The position numbers were made by a program, and so were the translations under genes. This document shows, one piece after another, positions 35,659-46,320 of a DNA stretch of 64,000 bases (position 1 is its first letter; each line of letters starts with the position of its first letter). The notes beneath the pieces were generated by a model. It saw only the letters and a program-made list of their open reading frames with translations. It was not told the origin of the DNA and did not search any database. Source of the DNA: Grifola frondosa (lineage: Eukaryota > Basidiomycota > Agaricomycetes > Polyporales > Grifolaceae). The stretch lies in the NCBI GenBank assembly GCA_001683735.1, contig LUGG01000047.1:1-64000 (forward strand), given 5' to 3'.

Positions 35659-36900
35659 TCACGTCTTATACGATGGTGGAAGCGTAGATTCCTCTTCGCT
35701 AAATCCCTCAGAATCAAATATATACGTCCCGGGGACCCCGGACCCACCAGCAATATGCACCCTGCTATCGCGGGGCTGGCGCGCTCCTCGCAGAATGTCC
35801 GGCCACGGCGACGGCGGAGATGACAGTGCCAACACTTGGTTCTGCATGATCTCATCCGATTCGGTGGATTGGACGGAAGGCATGTTGAGCTCGCTTACGG
35901 CGGTAAGCTTGTTGTGCGTATAGGCTGACGGCGGCGGGCTGGGCGTCTCCATCTGCGTGGCCTGTACATGGGTCGGGAAGATGGCAGAGAGCGTGGATTG
36001 CCGCTGGGGTATGGGAGTGTCTGCACAAGTTATATGTTGCTGAGATGTGTTAGGAGCCATTGTGTATGGCTGTATTATGTTAGGGAGCATCTGGTTGCCT
36101 TGGAGTATCCTCTCCCGCGATGCTAATCAGATAAAAGTCAGCGACGGATAATGTCCCAGGCAGGTGAGACTCACAGGAAGATTCATTAATGCAGACACGG
36201 CGTCGACGGAACCACCAACAGCACACGAGCAGGAGCATGAGTAGCATGGCTCCGGCGACCCCGACTGCGACACCTGCGATGACACCAGGGTTCGTGTTAG
36301 AGACTTGGTTGGTGGCGCTGGACCGATCCGATGATGAAGCAGGAGGATTCAATGTCGAACTCCAATAATTACTTGGATTGGATGTCGAGTCCGGAATAGC
36401 CACTTCCAGGTAGTCAAGCAAGTACAAATCACCGTAATTCGTAATCAGCAGCGTGTGCTGTGCATCTGGCAGTGGCGAGGACGTAAATACTAGCATGTCG
36501 ACCAGTATTTCCGCTGATGTGGGTGTCGGAGTGAAGTAGCTTGATACAAAAAGGCCGTCGATGATATACGTCGCGTTCACCGTGTAGGCAGTCGCATTCG
36601 TAGGCTGATACACGCTATATATAGATATGGCAGTACCTGGGATAGAACGGGGGAGTATAAGTCCAGCGAGAAAGTGTGCGAAGGAGTACGCCCACCGGTG
36701 AAAGAGAAGGATGCCGAGGCTCCGGCCTCTACAGTGAATGTCATAGTAGAATTATACACGTCCTGGTTCCTAGGTAGCGAAGTGGACATCCAATCGCCCA
36801 CATATGTGATGCGCGGGTCGCTGTCGTCGACTAAAATGACTCCGGCATTGACGATGACTACGAATGCGAGTACGACTTGTGAGCGAAGAAGCAACAGCAT
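35659..36900 (-). CDS. Single-pass membrane orphan with secreted ectodomain
   Basis: Same general design as the gene at 13179, function unknown. Exons: 36900-36696, 36636-36175 and 36098-35659, introns of 59 and 76 bp in phase. Seen: signal peptide (MLLLLRSQVVLAFVVIVNAG), the family opening ILVDDSDPRITYVGDW, a beta-rich ectodomain with FSFTGTAISIYSVY read across intron 1, many N-glycosylation sites, a Ser/Asn-rich stalk (PPASSSDRSSATNQVS), the membrane helix VIAGVAVGVAGAMLLMLLLV followed by CCWWFRRRR, and a Pro/Ser-rich cytosolic tail ending LPPSYKT. Such tails end in similar LPPxY motifs in related proteins, which could bind WW domains; that is inference. The frame is clean. Confidence 0.75.
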
Positions 36901-37732
36901 ATCGATAGGTTGAGTGGTAAGGACTGAATGGGAACAGCACTAATAACGAAATTGGAAGGATGAGATAGCGAGCGGCGTGGGGAGCAGGGTGCTAGTGATG
37001 GGTAAGAAGGAGCAACGCGGGATGCAGGTGCAGTGTACCGACACATATTAGCAGGGCTGGAAAGTTGGCAGACACATTGATGGACACATTGTTGATGATC
37101 AGCGGTGATTTGGAAGGAAGAGAAGTTTATAGAAAAGGTCCCAAGACGGCGAGCAAACCTATTCTTTCAACTCCGTACCTTTCAACTCCATGCTGAACAC
37201 GACACTCTGCAGAAAGCCGAAAGACCCCCTCTGCCCCGCGTGTCATAGACTGTACCGAAGGGAGATACTAATCGATCCCAATGATGAGGCGCTGAATTCT
37301 TGCGCAGAGGACATCCCCTGCATCATGATGATAGTTCCAACCGATGTGAGCCTCGGAAGCTCAGGTAGGCATCATGCACCGAGCTTCTGGCAGCTCACTA
37401 GCGTTTAGCTGCAGAGAACACGATCGTGATTTCGCCATATATACACTGCAAAATGATAATCCAGTAGAGGCGCAGGGTTTGAACTATACGTCAAATGAGT
37501 AGGTCTTCGAGCCCCCTGTTACACGTGGACATGGCCGAATAGAAGATGATAAGCCTCGAACCCAGCAACTGTCCGCATACGACAGCGGGAGCGTTGACCA
37601 TCCTCACTCCCATCGGAAAATTTAGGAGACGCCGATATACATAGATGGTACTGATCGCGGTCCCGAAGCATGTGTTGTTATAATAATAAATTATTTGACT
37701 TTACCGTACAAGAACATACTTACAACACTCCG
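36901..37732. other. Intergenic, no recognised gene
   Basis: 830 bp upstream of the membrane-protein gene, with short frames only. AT content rises toward the tandem repeat that follows. Confidence 0.45.
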
Positions 37733-38141
37733 ACCAAGAATTAAAGTGACAAAAAATAATGAGCATTGTCTCAGCGTGCAGTGTCATAATTGCAGTACAT
37801 GTCAATATATTGTACGTACTGTTGAAAGAGGTAAAATTATTGTATCTAATTCACCGAGGATTAAATGGAGACAAAATAATGACATTGTCTCAGCGTGCAG
37901 TGTCATAATTGCAGTACATGTCATATATTGTACGTACTGTTGAAAGAGGTAAAATTATTGTATCTAATTCACCGAGGATTAAATGGAGACAAAATAATGA
38001 CATTGTCTCAGCGTGCAGTGTCATAATTGCAGTACATGTCAATATATTGTACGTACTGTTGAAAGAGGTAAAATTATTGTATCTAATTCACCGAGGATTA
38101 AATGGAGACAAAATAATGACATTGTCTCAGTGTCATAATTG
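37733..38141. repeat. Tandem repeat, about 119-bp unit, 3.5 copies
   Basis: The marker GTGTCATAAT recurs at 37781, 37900 and 38018, giving periods of 119 and 118 bp; a fourth copy is cut short near 38141. The second and third units are almost identical, the first differs by several bases. The unit is AT-rich, with TGTACGTACTG and GTACATGTCA as near-palindromes. It marks the border between the gene-dense left part and the repeat-rich right part. Confidence 0.9.
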
Positions 38142-38163
38142 GCATCAAGGGCGGGATGTTTGG

Positions 38164-39028
38164 TTAAGAGATGCAGTCGCCTCCTCCTTCGGCGGACTGC
38201 CTATTGGGAAGCGGCGGGGCCGAGAATGCGGCCGGCTTCGACGACCAGCTATCACCTATTCCGACGCCGATCGCCTGTGGCGAGTTGACCATCCGGGGTG
38301 CAATAACGGAAGAGAAGCCGGTTCCAGCGGGTAAATTCGATGTCAATGTCGGCCGGCGATTGCCAGCATATGTAGAGGGTTGTGAAGACTTGTGGAAAGT
38401 TGACGTCGAGAAATCGTGTGGGGAATACTCCCGTGACGAATCTCGCATACCACCATCCCGCACACCATCTCTTATACTGTCCCGAATCGCATCCCTGGAG
38501 ATGTAATCGCGCATTTGCGCACCGTACTAACTAGTCCCTCACGAAATGAGCTTGGTCTCCGTTGCCACGGTTCTCGTAGGCAGGATGCTCGTACTCCTGG
38601 GCATGCGCATCAGCGCGGGGCATGTTAAGAGGAAAGATTGTGAAGATCAAAAATGTGTGAAGAGATCCGTAGGCTGGAGTTTCTGAGAAATTTGAAGGGT
38701 GCTTCTGCTCTTTTGCAACGACAAGGAGCCAAAAACGAGAACAATCGACAGCGACAAAAAAAGACAAGAACCTGGGTGCAGAGAGAGAAAAAAATAAGCA
38801 GAAAGAGCTATGCGGGAACGACGAGTAGACATACACGTTATGGTACCCAGAGGTGGCCGCTACCAGGAATAATGTCGCGAACAGGTCAGGGATGACGTCG
38901 AACAAGTTGTACAAGTTGATCGTGAAGAGGTATTTGTGTGTCAGGCACGATGTACCGTCGTATTGGCACGAAATCGCCGTCCACGCCGGTCCCCTAGACT
39001 GTCGAGCCAGGACGAACTCGTATGCCAC
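38164..39028 (-). CDS. Possible membrane protein, 3' part, doubtful
   Basis: Two minus frames look like exons of one gene: 39028 down to about 38880, with a hydrophobic stretch (YLFTINLYNLFDVIPDLF, ATLFLVAAT), a short exon ENRGNGDQAHF near 38545-38575, and a last exon 38514-38164 (RDSIRDGVRDGGMRDSS, then FSSVIAPRMVNSPQAIG). A donor GTGAGG and an acceptor CTCCAG lie between the last two but not in phase. No family recognised; upstream exons may lie in 39100-39500. Could be a remnant. Confidence 0.3.
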
Positions 39029-39889
39029 TTATGTCCACCCGCGAACGCTACGCGGCGCCGATTGGACATGTCTTTCATATAATGTAGTATAACGACAGCT
39101 CATCGAATGAAGTATTATATTTCAGACACTAAGAAAATGATCTACTAATTCACTATGATTGTGATTAGTAGGAAAAATGAGAAGAGAAGACGCACTTACC
39201 ATGCCAAAATAGCATGTCCGAGAGCCATTGTGGCTCGGCTTCCTGTATTCTTTTGGCTTCCTCCAGCAGCTTGGGCACCAAGTATCGGGCCATTGGTTGA
39301 CCGAGCCTGTAGGGCGGCAAGGGAGCTGAACGGGAACGAGCCGGCCGTAGGAGCGACGCCAAAAAAAAGTGCCCCTGGGGTTGTCGCACTTCTGGAGCAT
39401 TCTGTCGACTCTCCCACACTTGTAGACACGATAATTATACCAGCACATTCTATTCTGTGGTCAGCAACATCACAATCAGCCAAATATTTGCTTACCTGGA
39501 TAGGATGCGGTTGTGGTGTAAAGGTGCGGGAAATGTCGACGCGGTGCCTGTCGGACGCTCTGTGCGGGAAATTCTGAGTGTCTAATGAGCATCCTCACAT
39601 TAATGAATTTTTGCTTGTCGTGAACGTCAGAGGGTGCAAGACACGATCGGGTGCTGGAATATATGGAGGTGGTCAACGTCGCGGCGGATGCACCGCGCTG
39701 GAGCTACGCCCCGCGCCTCCTCAACCTTCGTACGTCGACCGCTGTCGCCTGTGCAGAAGGCCACTTATCCTGTCTCTTCCTTATTCTAGATATCTCGTAC
39801 ATGTGCGCACTGCAGGACGTCAGACTCATGACCGGCTACGAACACGACTCCTATTCGTCAACCGCAATATCCGCTTAAAACCGTTCTTT
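39029..39889. other. Unclear stretch with overlapping minus frames
   Basis: Several overlapping minus frames at 39122-39483 are open over the same bases; one reads PPYRLGQPMARYLVPKLLEE and another a Ser/Ala-rich segment. I recognise neither, and splice signals do not decide between them. May be the 5' part of the doubtful gene at 38164 or debris of the graveyard. Confidence 0.3.
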
Positions 39890-40380
39890 CATCTTCGAAA
39901 TTGCATGATCTGTTGGCGGTGTGAGATTGGCGCGATGTGTGCGGAGGAGTACGCGTGCACGTACCGGCATGACGATCGAATATTTCGAAATGGCTGATCC
40001 TCTTGCGGGTAAAGAAGGGACGAGTCATCGAACGGTGGAACCTACGTTTCGCTCAGCAAAACGATATAAATGCAGAGGTGCAAATGACGCCGTACTTCCA
40101 CATCTCGCCTGAACGCATCCAGCAACCGTCAACACTGAAAACCCAGACGACGAATAGCAGACATACCATCCGAGTTGAATACGCCTGTACCGAAGATCGC
40201 GTTCAAATTGTTCCGCAATATCTCACCTGCAAAACAATACGTTGAGCAGACGTTGACGACATATTCCAGCAGCAAGTGTATGCTAATATAACCTTTCTCG
40301 AAATTGGGATTGTTCATAGTGCGGTACATATTGTTGAAAGACATCAAATCATCTCGCACTGCACACTTGTTGCGTAAAGC
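39890..40380 (-). pseudogene. Cytochrome P450 fragment (CYP63-like)
   Basis: Heme monooxygenase remnant. Seen on the minus strand: FNNMYRTMNNPNFEKG, then across a 67-bp intron EILRNNLNAIFGTGVFNSDG, then EMWK after a second intron, then FHRSMTRPFFTRKRISHFEIF and DRHA. This is the B-to-C helix region of CYP63-type P450s, including the conserved W..HR..TRP. Next to it DHAISKMKERF can be read with stop codons (TAA, TAG) right behind. The membrane anchor, I helix (AGxDTT), ExxR and heme Cys motifs are absent from the window nearby. The piece is therefore a truncated, decayed copy with introns still present, so not a retrocopy. Confidence 0.75.
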
Positions 40381-40797
40381 AAGAACTACTCGAATTGACC
40401 TTCATGCTCGGAATATTTCCTGAAAAGGCAATTCATAAACCTCAAATTTCGATCTGTTCGGAATTTGGATCGAACCTCGCCTGCCACAGCTTCAGTACAT
40501 CAATATTATCGCCTTCTACAGTTTCCACTGCACGAGCATCTCCACACCAACGAACTCGTAAAGCACGCTGGCTGGGGGAATGCTCGCAATTGTGCAGAGG
40601 TCAACACCGAACTCGGCGTATCCACAAGCGCGAGGACGCCCCCGGGATGCACGCAAAGTAGGATAATGTCTCTAGGACGGGTGAAAGAACTTGGTTGTAA
40701 TGCAGGAGAGTCGAGGGTGCGGGCGGTGAGGCGGTGAGTGAGTGGCCATGTGCGAAAAGCCGGCAGTCGCATCTGTAGGGTAAGTGAAGGTCAGTTA

Positions 40798-41130
40798 CTA
40801 AGCAAGAGCAAATCCAGGCGATGTATCAAACAATCCGTACAATGCCAAATTATTTATTCTACAATCGATGGCGATCATGTATGACGTCTGGCGTGGGTCC
40901 TGGTTGTTTGACACCATCACGGGGATCTCGAGCTTATCCAGACGCGCATCGAGGAGCGTGATGCAGGTGTAGCCATTGGCGGGGGGTCGATGAACGTCGA
41001 GGCACACCGGCCACTAGAGGCGCAGCGACAACGACGGGAGAGAAGAAAAAGTGCACACCTGGTATGCTTGATTGTCCACACCATCTTCTCCGGTCCACTC
41101 GCTTGAAGACGTGAACCTTCCACGCTCTGG
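40798..41130 (-). pseudogene. Unidentified gene fragment with one intron
   Basis: A minus-strand reading EWTGEDGVDNQAYQ is joined by a clean intron (41058-41014, GTGTGC..CTCTAG) to WPVCLDVHRPPANGYTC, then LLDARLDKLEIPVMVSNNQD and an end LFDTSPGFALA. The two exons fit in phase and look like real protein, but I do not know the family. No clear start is visible upstream, so it is listed as a fragment among the other broken genes here. Confidence 0.35.
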
Positions 41131-41520
41131 TCACTCACACGCCTTACGTTCTTAGAGGCCCGCGCGGAGCCACACACGTCGTCCGACACTTCAGGTGGAA
41201 ATAGTAATTGGAGGAGCTCGCGAAGAGTTGTGTCCGGCGTACGATGCAGGTGCCTGCGGATGCAGCCATCCCTCCCGTCCGTCGCTTCACTCTCAGTTTG
41301 CAATCACAAATCTGCCCAGCATCTTCAGTTTATCACAGTTCACGTAAGGCGCCGGCAAAATCACAAACCTTCGCGACCACAAACTCAACATCTTGTGTAA
41401 CACGCTGCCTGCGCTTAGCAACGCGTACATGCCTATGAGTCGTCAGAAAAAGAGTTGCGCAATGTATGCATGCATCAATTACCTGCTTCTGTACAAATAC
41501 CTCTCACCTCAGCTCCTGAG

Positions 41521-42522
41521 CATTGAACATCGTATTCATGGCCACGTCGATGCTGGAAAAAGCACCATGGATGGTAACATCCTCTATCTCTCTGGCATGG
41601 TCGACAAGCGTACCATGGAAAAGTTCCGAACGCAAGGCTAAAAAGGCTGGCCGTGATTCCTGGTACCTCAGCTAGGCGCTCGACTCCACACCTCAGGAGC
41701 GTGTGCAAAAGGGAAGACTGTTGAGGTCGGCCGTGCCTACTTCGAAACAGACTCACGGCGGGACACAATCTTCCATGCCTGATCACAAGACATGCGTATC
41801 CATCCATGATCTCGGGCGCCGCACAGGCAGATGTAGCGGTACTCGTCATCTCCACGCGCAAGGGCGAGTTTGAGATGGGCTTCGAGAAGGACGGACAGAC
41901 ATGCGAGCACATCATGCTTGTCAAGGCTGGGGGGGGGGTGTCCAAGCTCATAGTTGTTGTGTATAGGATGGACGAGTCGAGGTTCAGTGGGACAAGGCAC
42001 GATACGACGAAATACACCATAAAATTGCGCCGTTCGTTCGTGCTTCAACGTCAAGACGGACGTCACTTTCATTCCCGTGTCAGCGTACACTGGTGCCAAT
42101 CTCAAAGACTGCATATCCAAGGCCGCTTGTCCATGGTATAAGTAAGTATCCCCACATCACTCGCTCTTGCCGTTTGGTGCTAATGCCCAGTGCAGCGACC
42201 CGTGGCTGCTAGAGTTCCTTGATAAGATGCCGATGGTGGACCGGGGGATACACGCTCCGCTGATGATGCCGGTTCCCGAAAAGTATAAGGACATGGGTAC
42301 GATTGTCGTTGGCAAGATTGAATCCGAGCACATGCGCAAGGGCGACACCGTGCTGCTCATGCTGAACAGGGACATCGTCGAGGGGGTCGCGATGTACAAC
42401 AAGATAGAAGACGAAGTCACTTCTGCCTTCTGCGGTGACAATGTGCGGATCCGTATCCGCGGCATAGATGACGAGGACATCACCCCTGGTTTCGTCTTCA
42501 CGAGCCCGAACAAGCAAAGGTT
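41521..42522 (+). pseudogene. eRF3 (Sup35) translation release factor GTPase, broken copy
   Basis: eRF3 is the GTPase partner of eRF1 in translation termination. Seen: the G1 region LNIVFMGHVDAGKST in the frame of the family, GMVDKRTMEK, then KGKTVEVGRAYFETDSRR, ISGAAQADVAVLVIS, KGEFEMGFEKDGQT, the G4 region as VYRMDES (NKMD changed to YRMD), PVSAYTGANLKD, and a clean domain-2 part (LEFLDKMPMVDRGIHAPLMM to DEDITPGFVFTSPN). A GTAAGT..CAG intron is kept near 42140-42195, so this is a DNA-level copy. Lesions: a nonsense TAG where the family has Trp (WYLS-stop-ALDSTPQE), the G4 change, several frame changes, and loss of the N-terminal region and of the last domain. The G-run at 41929-41938 is in frame. 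Confidence 0.88.
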
Positions 42523-42599
42523 GATGACTCATTGTAAGGACATCTACCGGCAGCGTCTGCTCAGCCACGCGCGAATACAGCGGTCAGATGGACAAATAT

Positions 42600-43738
42600 A
42601 CCGAATGGATGCGTAGGATTGCTACACGAGCGTCAGGACCCGGGGGAGGAAACTCGATCTTTCGGTCAATAGGTCCCGGCCGAAGGAGGGCAGAGTCAAG
42701 GATACCTAGATGGCGTGTCAGTTCTGAACTGATCTTGGAGAGGAAGGACAACATATACCTATCCGATTCGTAGCCATTATAACTTTGATCTTCGTCGGCT
42801 CGAAGCCATCTAGCTGATTCAGCAGTTCCGATATAGTTCGCTGGACTTCGGAATCGCCACCGCCTGAGCCGCTCTCTCCCCTTGGACTCCGGACGGTCAA
42901 TTTCGTCAATGAAGATGATACTAAGCGTGTGCCCTTTAGCTATCACGAATAGCTCTCTGACCATCCGGCTTCCCTCGCCGATGTATTTTTGCACTTGCTC
43001 GGATTCCGACACCCGGATAAACTTGCAATGCGTATGATGCGCGATAGCTTGGGCCAATAACGTCTTGCCTGTTCCCTGAAGGCCATACAGAAGTACACCT
43101 TTGGGTTGAGCGATACCCAGAGACTCGAAATCCTCGAGATGCTTCACAGGCAGCTCGATGACCTCGATTTCTTTGATTGTTGTCAGTCAGACTCCGACCA
43201 TCTCGTACATGCTATCTAGGACCTTCTCCACCATCATCAAAGAGACTAATGGATCAACCTTGTTCTGTAATATCTTGTGTATTGTGTATGAATCTGAGCG
43301 GACGGCGACGCGAAGGGATGGAGCAAGAGTGGAAACGTCGATGTCGGGGTCGAAATCGATGACTGCAGCCAAAGTATTTATCTGTGCACCACATTCATTT
43401 TTGTAGGAGAACGTACTGTATTTCCCTTCAGGCTGCACTTTCACGAGGATCTTGTTCTTGCCCATCACTTTAATAACCTCTCCGACATAGCTACCCCGTT
43501 CGTGAAGTAGTTGTAGCTCCTCTCGAAGTAACCATACTAAACATAGAATGGTAAGCAACTTATTTCAAACCCAAGTCAAACCAGAATCACCTCGTGCATT
43601 AAGCGCATTTCGTTCGGCCTCCAAACGGCGTAGGTTCTGAATTTTCGGGGTAATCTCGAGTTCAGCGGTTTCTATCTTCGCCTGATAGTAGGATTTAATG
43701 CTGCCAGAAGGTGTGGGTATGTGGACTGCAACAGGCAT
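42600..43738 (-). pseudogene. 26S proteasome ATPase Rpt6 (Sug1), broken copy
   Basis: Rpt6 is one of six AAA+ ATPases of the proteasome base. Seen in order on the minus strand: [166 protein letters not shown]. Introns are kept (near 43606-43555 and 43416-43363). Lesions: Walker A Pro-Pro changed to Leu-Gln, arginine-finger region RPGRID changed to RPGPID, a deletion and shift after the Walker B (DRPESKG), an in-frame TGA after YEMVGV, and no C-terminal helical part. Convergent with the eRF3 copy and only about 80 bp from it. Confidence 0.9.
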
Positions 43739-43779
43739 GGCGATAATAAGTTGTATGTATGATCCAAGTTGCAAGTGAA

Positions 43780-44290
43780 GTCAAAGCGCAGATCAAGCCG
43801 GGATGTGCGGCAACTCCCGCCTGAGGAGTGCTTCGCGCCGCTGTCGGCGTACGCACGGCGCGTGAGGGAGGTGCAGGAGGAGCTGCGTGATCTCAGCATC
43901 CAGGCCACGCAAGTGATCATGACCAGCGACGAAACGGATGAGCAGTGGTGGGACGAGGTGCGCGCGCAGGGTAGGCTGAGGACTGACCACAACCGCGAGG
44001 GTGCAGGTGAGCAGTTCGGAAACGCCGGGCTTTGGTGCTCTTTGTCCGTTCTGCAGCGTTCCCTATATTAATGGTCACCTTCGTTGCTCCGTGGTGAGTA
44101 TCGCCTGCGTATAAATAGGTATGTGGTCGTCCTCGACGTGGTAGTGCAGTCGCTTGGCATGGGTTTTGTCGGCGCCGACCGGTCGACGTTGTCTCTCATC
44201 TCGTGGAGACGTGTCAGACTGGAATAGCAGTGCGACAAGGATGCTGATGTGGAGCTCACCAATGCGGATGATCATACCGCGAGCCCGCGC
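43780..44290 (+). pseudogene. Fragment of a conserved fungal glycosyltransferase-like gene
   Basis: Seen: LPPEECFAPLSAYARRVREV, then VIMTSDETDEQWWDEVRAQG with TDHN, an intron (about 44006-44095), then VVVLDVVVQSLGMGFVGADR and STLSLISWRRV. I recall this order (MTSDE..WW..V, GWxxxDH, D..IQS.G.GFVGTDRST) from a widespread Agaricomycete family that resembles O-fucosyltransferase-type enzymes at its C-terminus. The N-terminal two thirds and the usual end (GG..MVKWG) are absent, and the second exon stops early at TAG. The enzyme class is inference; the fragment nature is clear. Confidence 0.5.
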
Positions 44291-44549
44291 TAAAGATCGT
44301 CGAGGGCATGTTCGTGCAGCTCGACGTCATTTTTCGTTTAATACCCTTCAGGGCTAAGCACTATGCGGGCACTGTGGAGAGTCGGCCATGCCCATCGGGG
44401 AAGATGTCTGTTGAGCGGTGCCAGATAGATTAGGCGCGTGGCGTCGCGACGCAGCAACTTCCAGGTGATTTTTTGAAATGTTGGGGAAGGCGTTGACGGA
44501 TCAATCGAGCTCCCCTTGGCGAGGCAGAGAACAGGGTTGACGAGCATTT

Positions 44550-44845
44550 CTAGAGAATTGGCACCTCGCGCTGAATGTCGCATGACATATGTGTCAACAT
44601 TGATTGGCCCAGCGCCACCATTGAAGTCCGAGTCATGAACTTGACCGGCACATGACCTAGTGCATTCTCCTGATTGATTGTGTCGTAGAAGCTGCCGAAA
44701 AAAACAGCCGATGATATGTAGTCAGCAAATCCCGTTAGAGCTACGTCAATTACCTTTGAGCAATCAATAAGATGTCCTTCAAGCTCAGATGGAGCCACTT
44801 CAGATCCGTTCATTTTGATGAGCCTCTAATACAATGTGGTGAACA
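44550..44845 (-). pseudogene. Fragment of an acyl-CoA/4-coumarate-CoA ligase-like gene (ANL family)
   Basis: Seen on the minus strand: RLIKMNGSEVAPSELEGHLI with DCSKVIDVAL following. It matches the hinge and C-terminal lobe of adenylate-forming ligases (family pattern LKELIKVxGFxVAPAELE, then DVAVxGxPD). The catalytic C-terminal Lys block and the whole N-terminal AMP-binding domain are absent; the remaining frame runs on without family likeness to a stop. Short but distinctive. Confidence 0.6.
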
Positions 44846-45096
44846 CATTGCCGTTATCGCGCGCATCGCTCATATCTGTACGTAGAAGAAAACCCGAACG
44901 GACCACCACAAGCGAAATGAATACCTAGACACGGGGAAGTAAACGAAATTACAAGAAATGCGGCACGCACGCACCTTTCGCGAAATATTCATTCTGCCTT
45001 GACTTCTGAGAACAGTGGGTCTCCCAAGGGTAGATTAGAACTGCAGAGAGTAAGCCAGGTATATAAATGAAAACTTTGTGCAAAGACTTACCTCAG

Positions 45097-45648
45097 AGCA
45101 CGAACATCTCTGTCCAACCAGTCCCCTGCCTCAGACCCCGCATCCCTACAAGGCGCCTCCCACGGGCGTGCGTATGAACGGCGGCCTGATTCGCCGTTCC
45201 CAGTGCAACAAGAGGAGGACGAAGAATTATACGACGATGACGACGGGTCCGCCACCATTATCGCTCCGTACCGTAAGTAAAGGCGATCATCAATATATGA
45301 AGGACTTAGCTTACCGTTAATAGAACCGACGGTCTTCGCCAACCACGCTGCTCGGATTGGCGAGGAGGAAACTGGGATTGCGCACCTGAAAGCACGGGTC
45401 GACCGGCTCGAACAGACACTCAACACTCTGGTGAACCAAGTGAGTATATTAATATATCTACACATTTACAATCCTAACAAAGATCTTAGTTCGCAGTAAT
45501 GGTAAGAGAGTAAACATAGTGTTACTCACGATCTGATATCATCCACCAGCTCGAGCTTGTGGTGAATGCGAACATCACCCGGTCGAACGTCGCGTCATCG
45601 TCCCAGGAGCCGCCGTCGTCTACTCGTCCTCCGCCGTACAGTCGATAA
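45097..45648 (+). CDS. Small coiled-coil orphan, 5' exon unresolved
   Basis: Exons seen in phase: 45097-45272 (after acceptor CCTCAG), 45324-45439, a tiny exon near 45489-45500 (FAVM) and a last exon from about 45551 to the stop at 45648. Reading: a Ser/Pro-rich acidic start (SPFPVQQEEDEELYDDDDGS), then TVFANHAARIGEEETG and the coiled-coil HLKARVDRLEQTLNTLV with hydrophobic heptads, then VVNANITRSNV and a Pro/Ser end PPPYSR. No family recognised. The start codon is not found: the Met at 45068 is in another frame, so a first exon upstream of 45060 is likely. Confidence 0.5.
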
Positions 45649-45790
45649 ATTTGTAGTATACTTACGTCGGATGCAATATCCGCCTCGCACAATGAGAAAT
45701 TGATAGAATTGTGTGAACTAAGTGTGAACTAAATGGATACACTGTCATCGATGCAAGGACAGCCGCTGTCTCCGCGACGGTCCCGGGGAG

Positions 45791-46320
45791 AAGGAACGAC
45801 CGCGTGAAGAGGGCGAGCGGGAACGCCGCCTGAGAGGTCGCGGCAAAGGCGAACGTTGCTGCCACGATCGCGAGATAGGCCGCATGCGCGACCGCGAGAT
45901 GGACCGCCTGCGCGACGGTCCCAGAGAGAAGGAACGACCGCATGAAGAGGGCGAGCGGGAACGCCGCCTGAGAGGTCGCGGCAAAGGCGAACGTTGCTGC
46001 CACGATCGCGAGATAGGCCGCATGCGCGACCGCGAGATGGACTGCCTGCGCGACGGTCCCAGAGAGAAGGAACGACCGCGTGAAGAGGGCGAGCGGGAAC
46101 GCCGCCTGAGAGGTCGCGGCAAAGGCGAACGTTGTCGCCACGATCGTGAGATAGGCTGCCTGCGCGACCGCGAGATGGACCGCCTGCGCGACGGTCCCGG
46201 AGAGAAGGAACGACCGCGTGAAGAGGGCGAACGGGAACGCTGCCTGAGAGGTCGCGGCGAAGGCGAACGTTGCCGCCACGATCGCGAGATAGGCCGCCTG
46301 CGCGACGGTCCCGGAGAGAA
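45791..46320. repeat. Tandem repeat, 138-bp unit, about 4 copies, coding an Arg/Ser tail
   Basis: The marker AAGGAACGAC recurs at 45791, 45929, 46067 and 46205, exactly 138 bp apart each time. 138 is a multiple of 3, so each unit adds 46 codons in frame. The unit is GC-rich; all three minus frames and a plus frame stay open across it. One minus frame gives an Arg/Ser-rich chain, another a hydrophobic Ala/Leu chain; the frame continuous with the upstream gene is the Arg/Ser one. Confidence 0.92.

Noticed and set aside
37733..38141. CRISPR array
   Set aside because: Units are directly adjacent with no unique spacers, the period is too long, and the genome is eukaryotic.
40395..40737. Further upstream exons of the P450 fragment
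   Set aside because: A phrase YAEFGVDLCTI can be read but the rest does not follow any P450 pattern and stops intervene; not strong enough to extend the fragment.
45662..46279. 205-codon minus frame coding a hydrophobic Ala/Leu repeat (a would-be membrane protein)
   Set aside because: Alternate frame of the 138-bp repeat; it is not continuous with any conserved upstream sequence, unlike the Arg/Ser frame.
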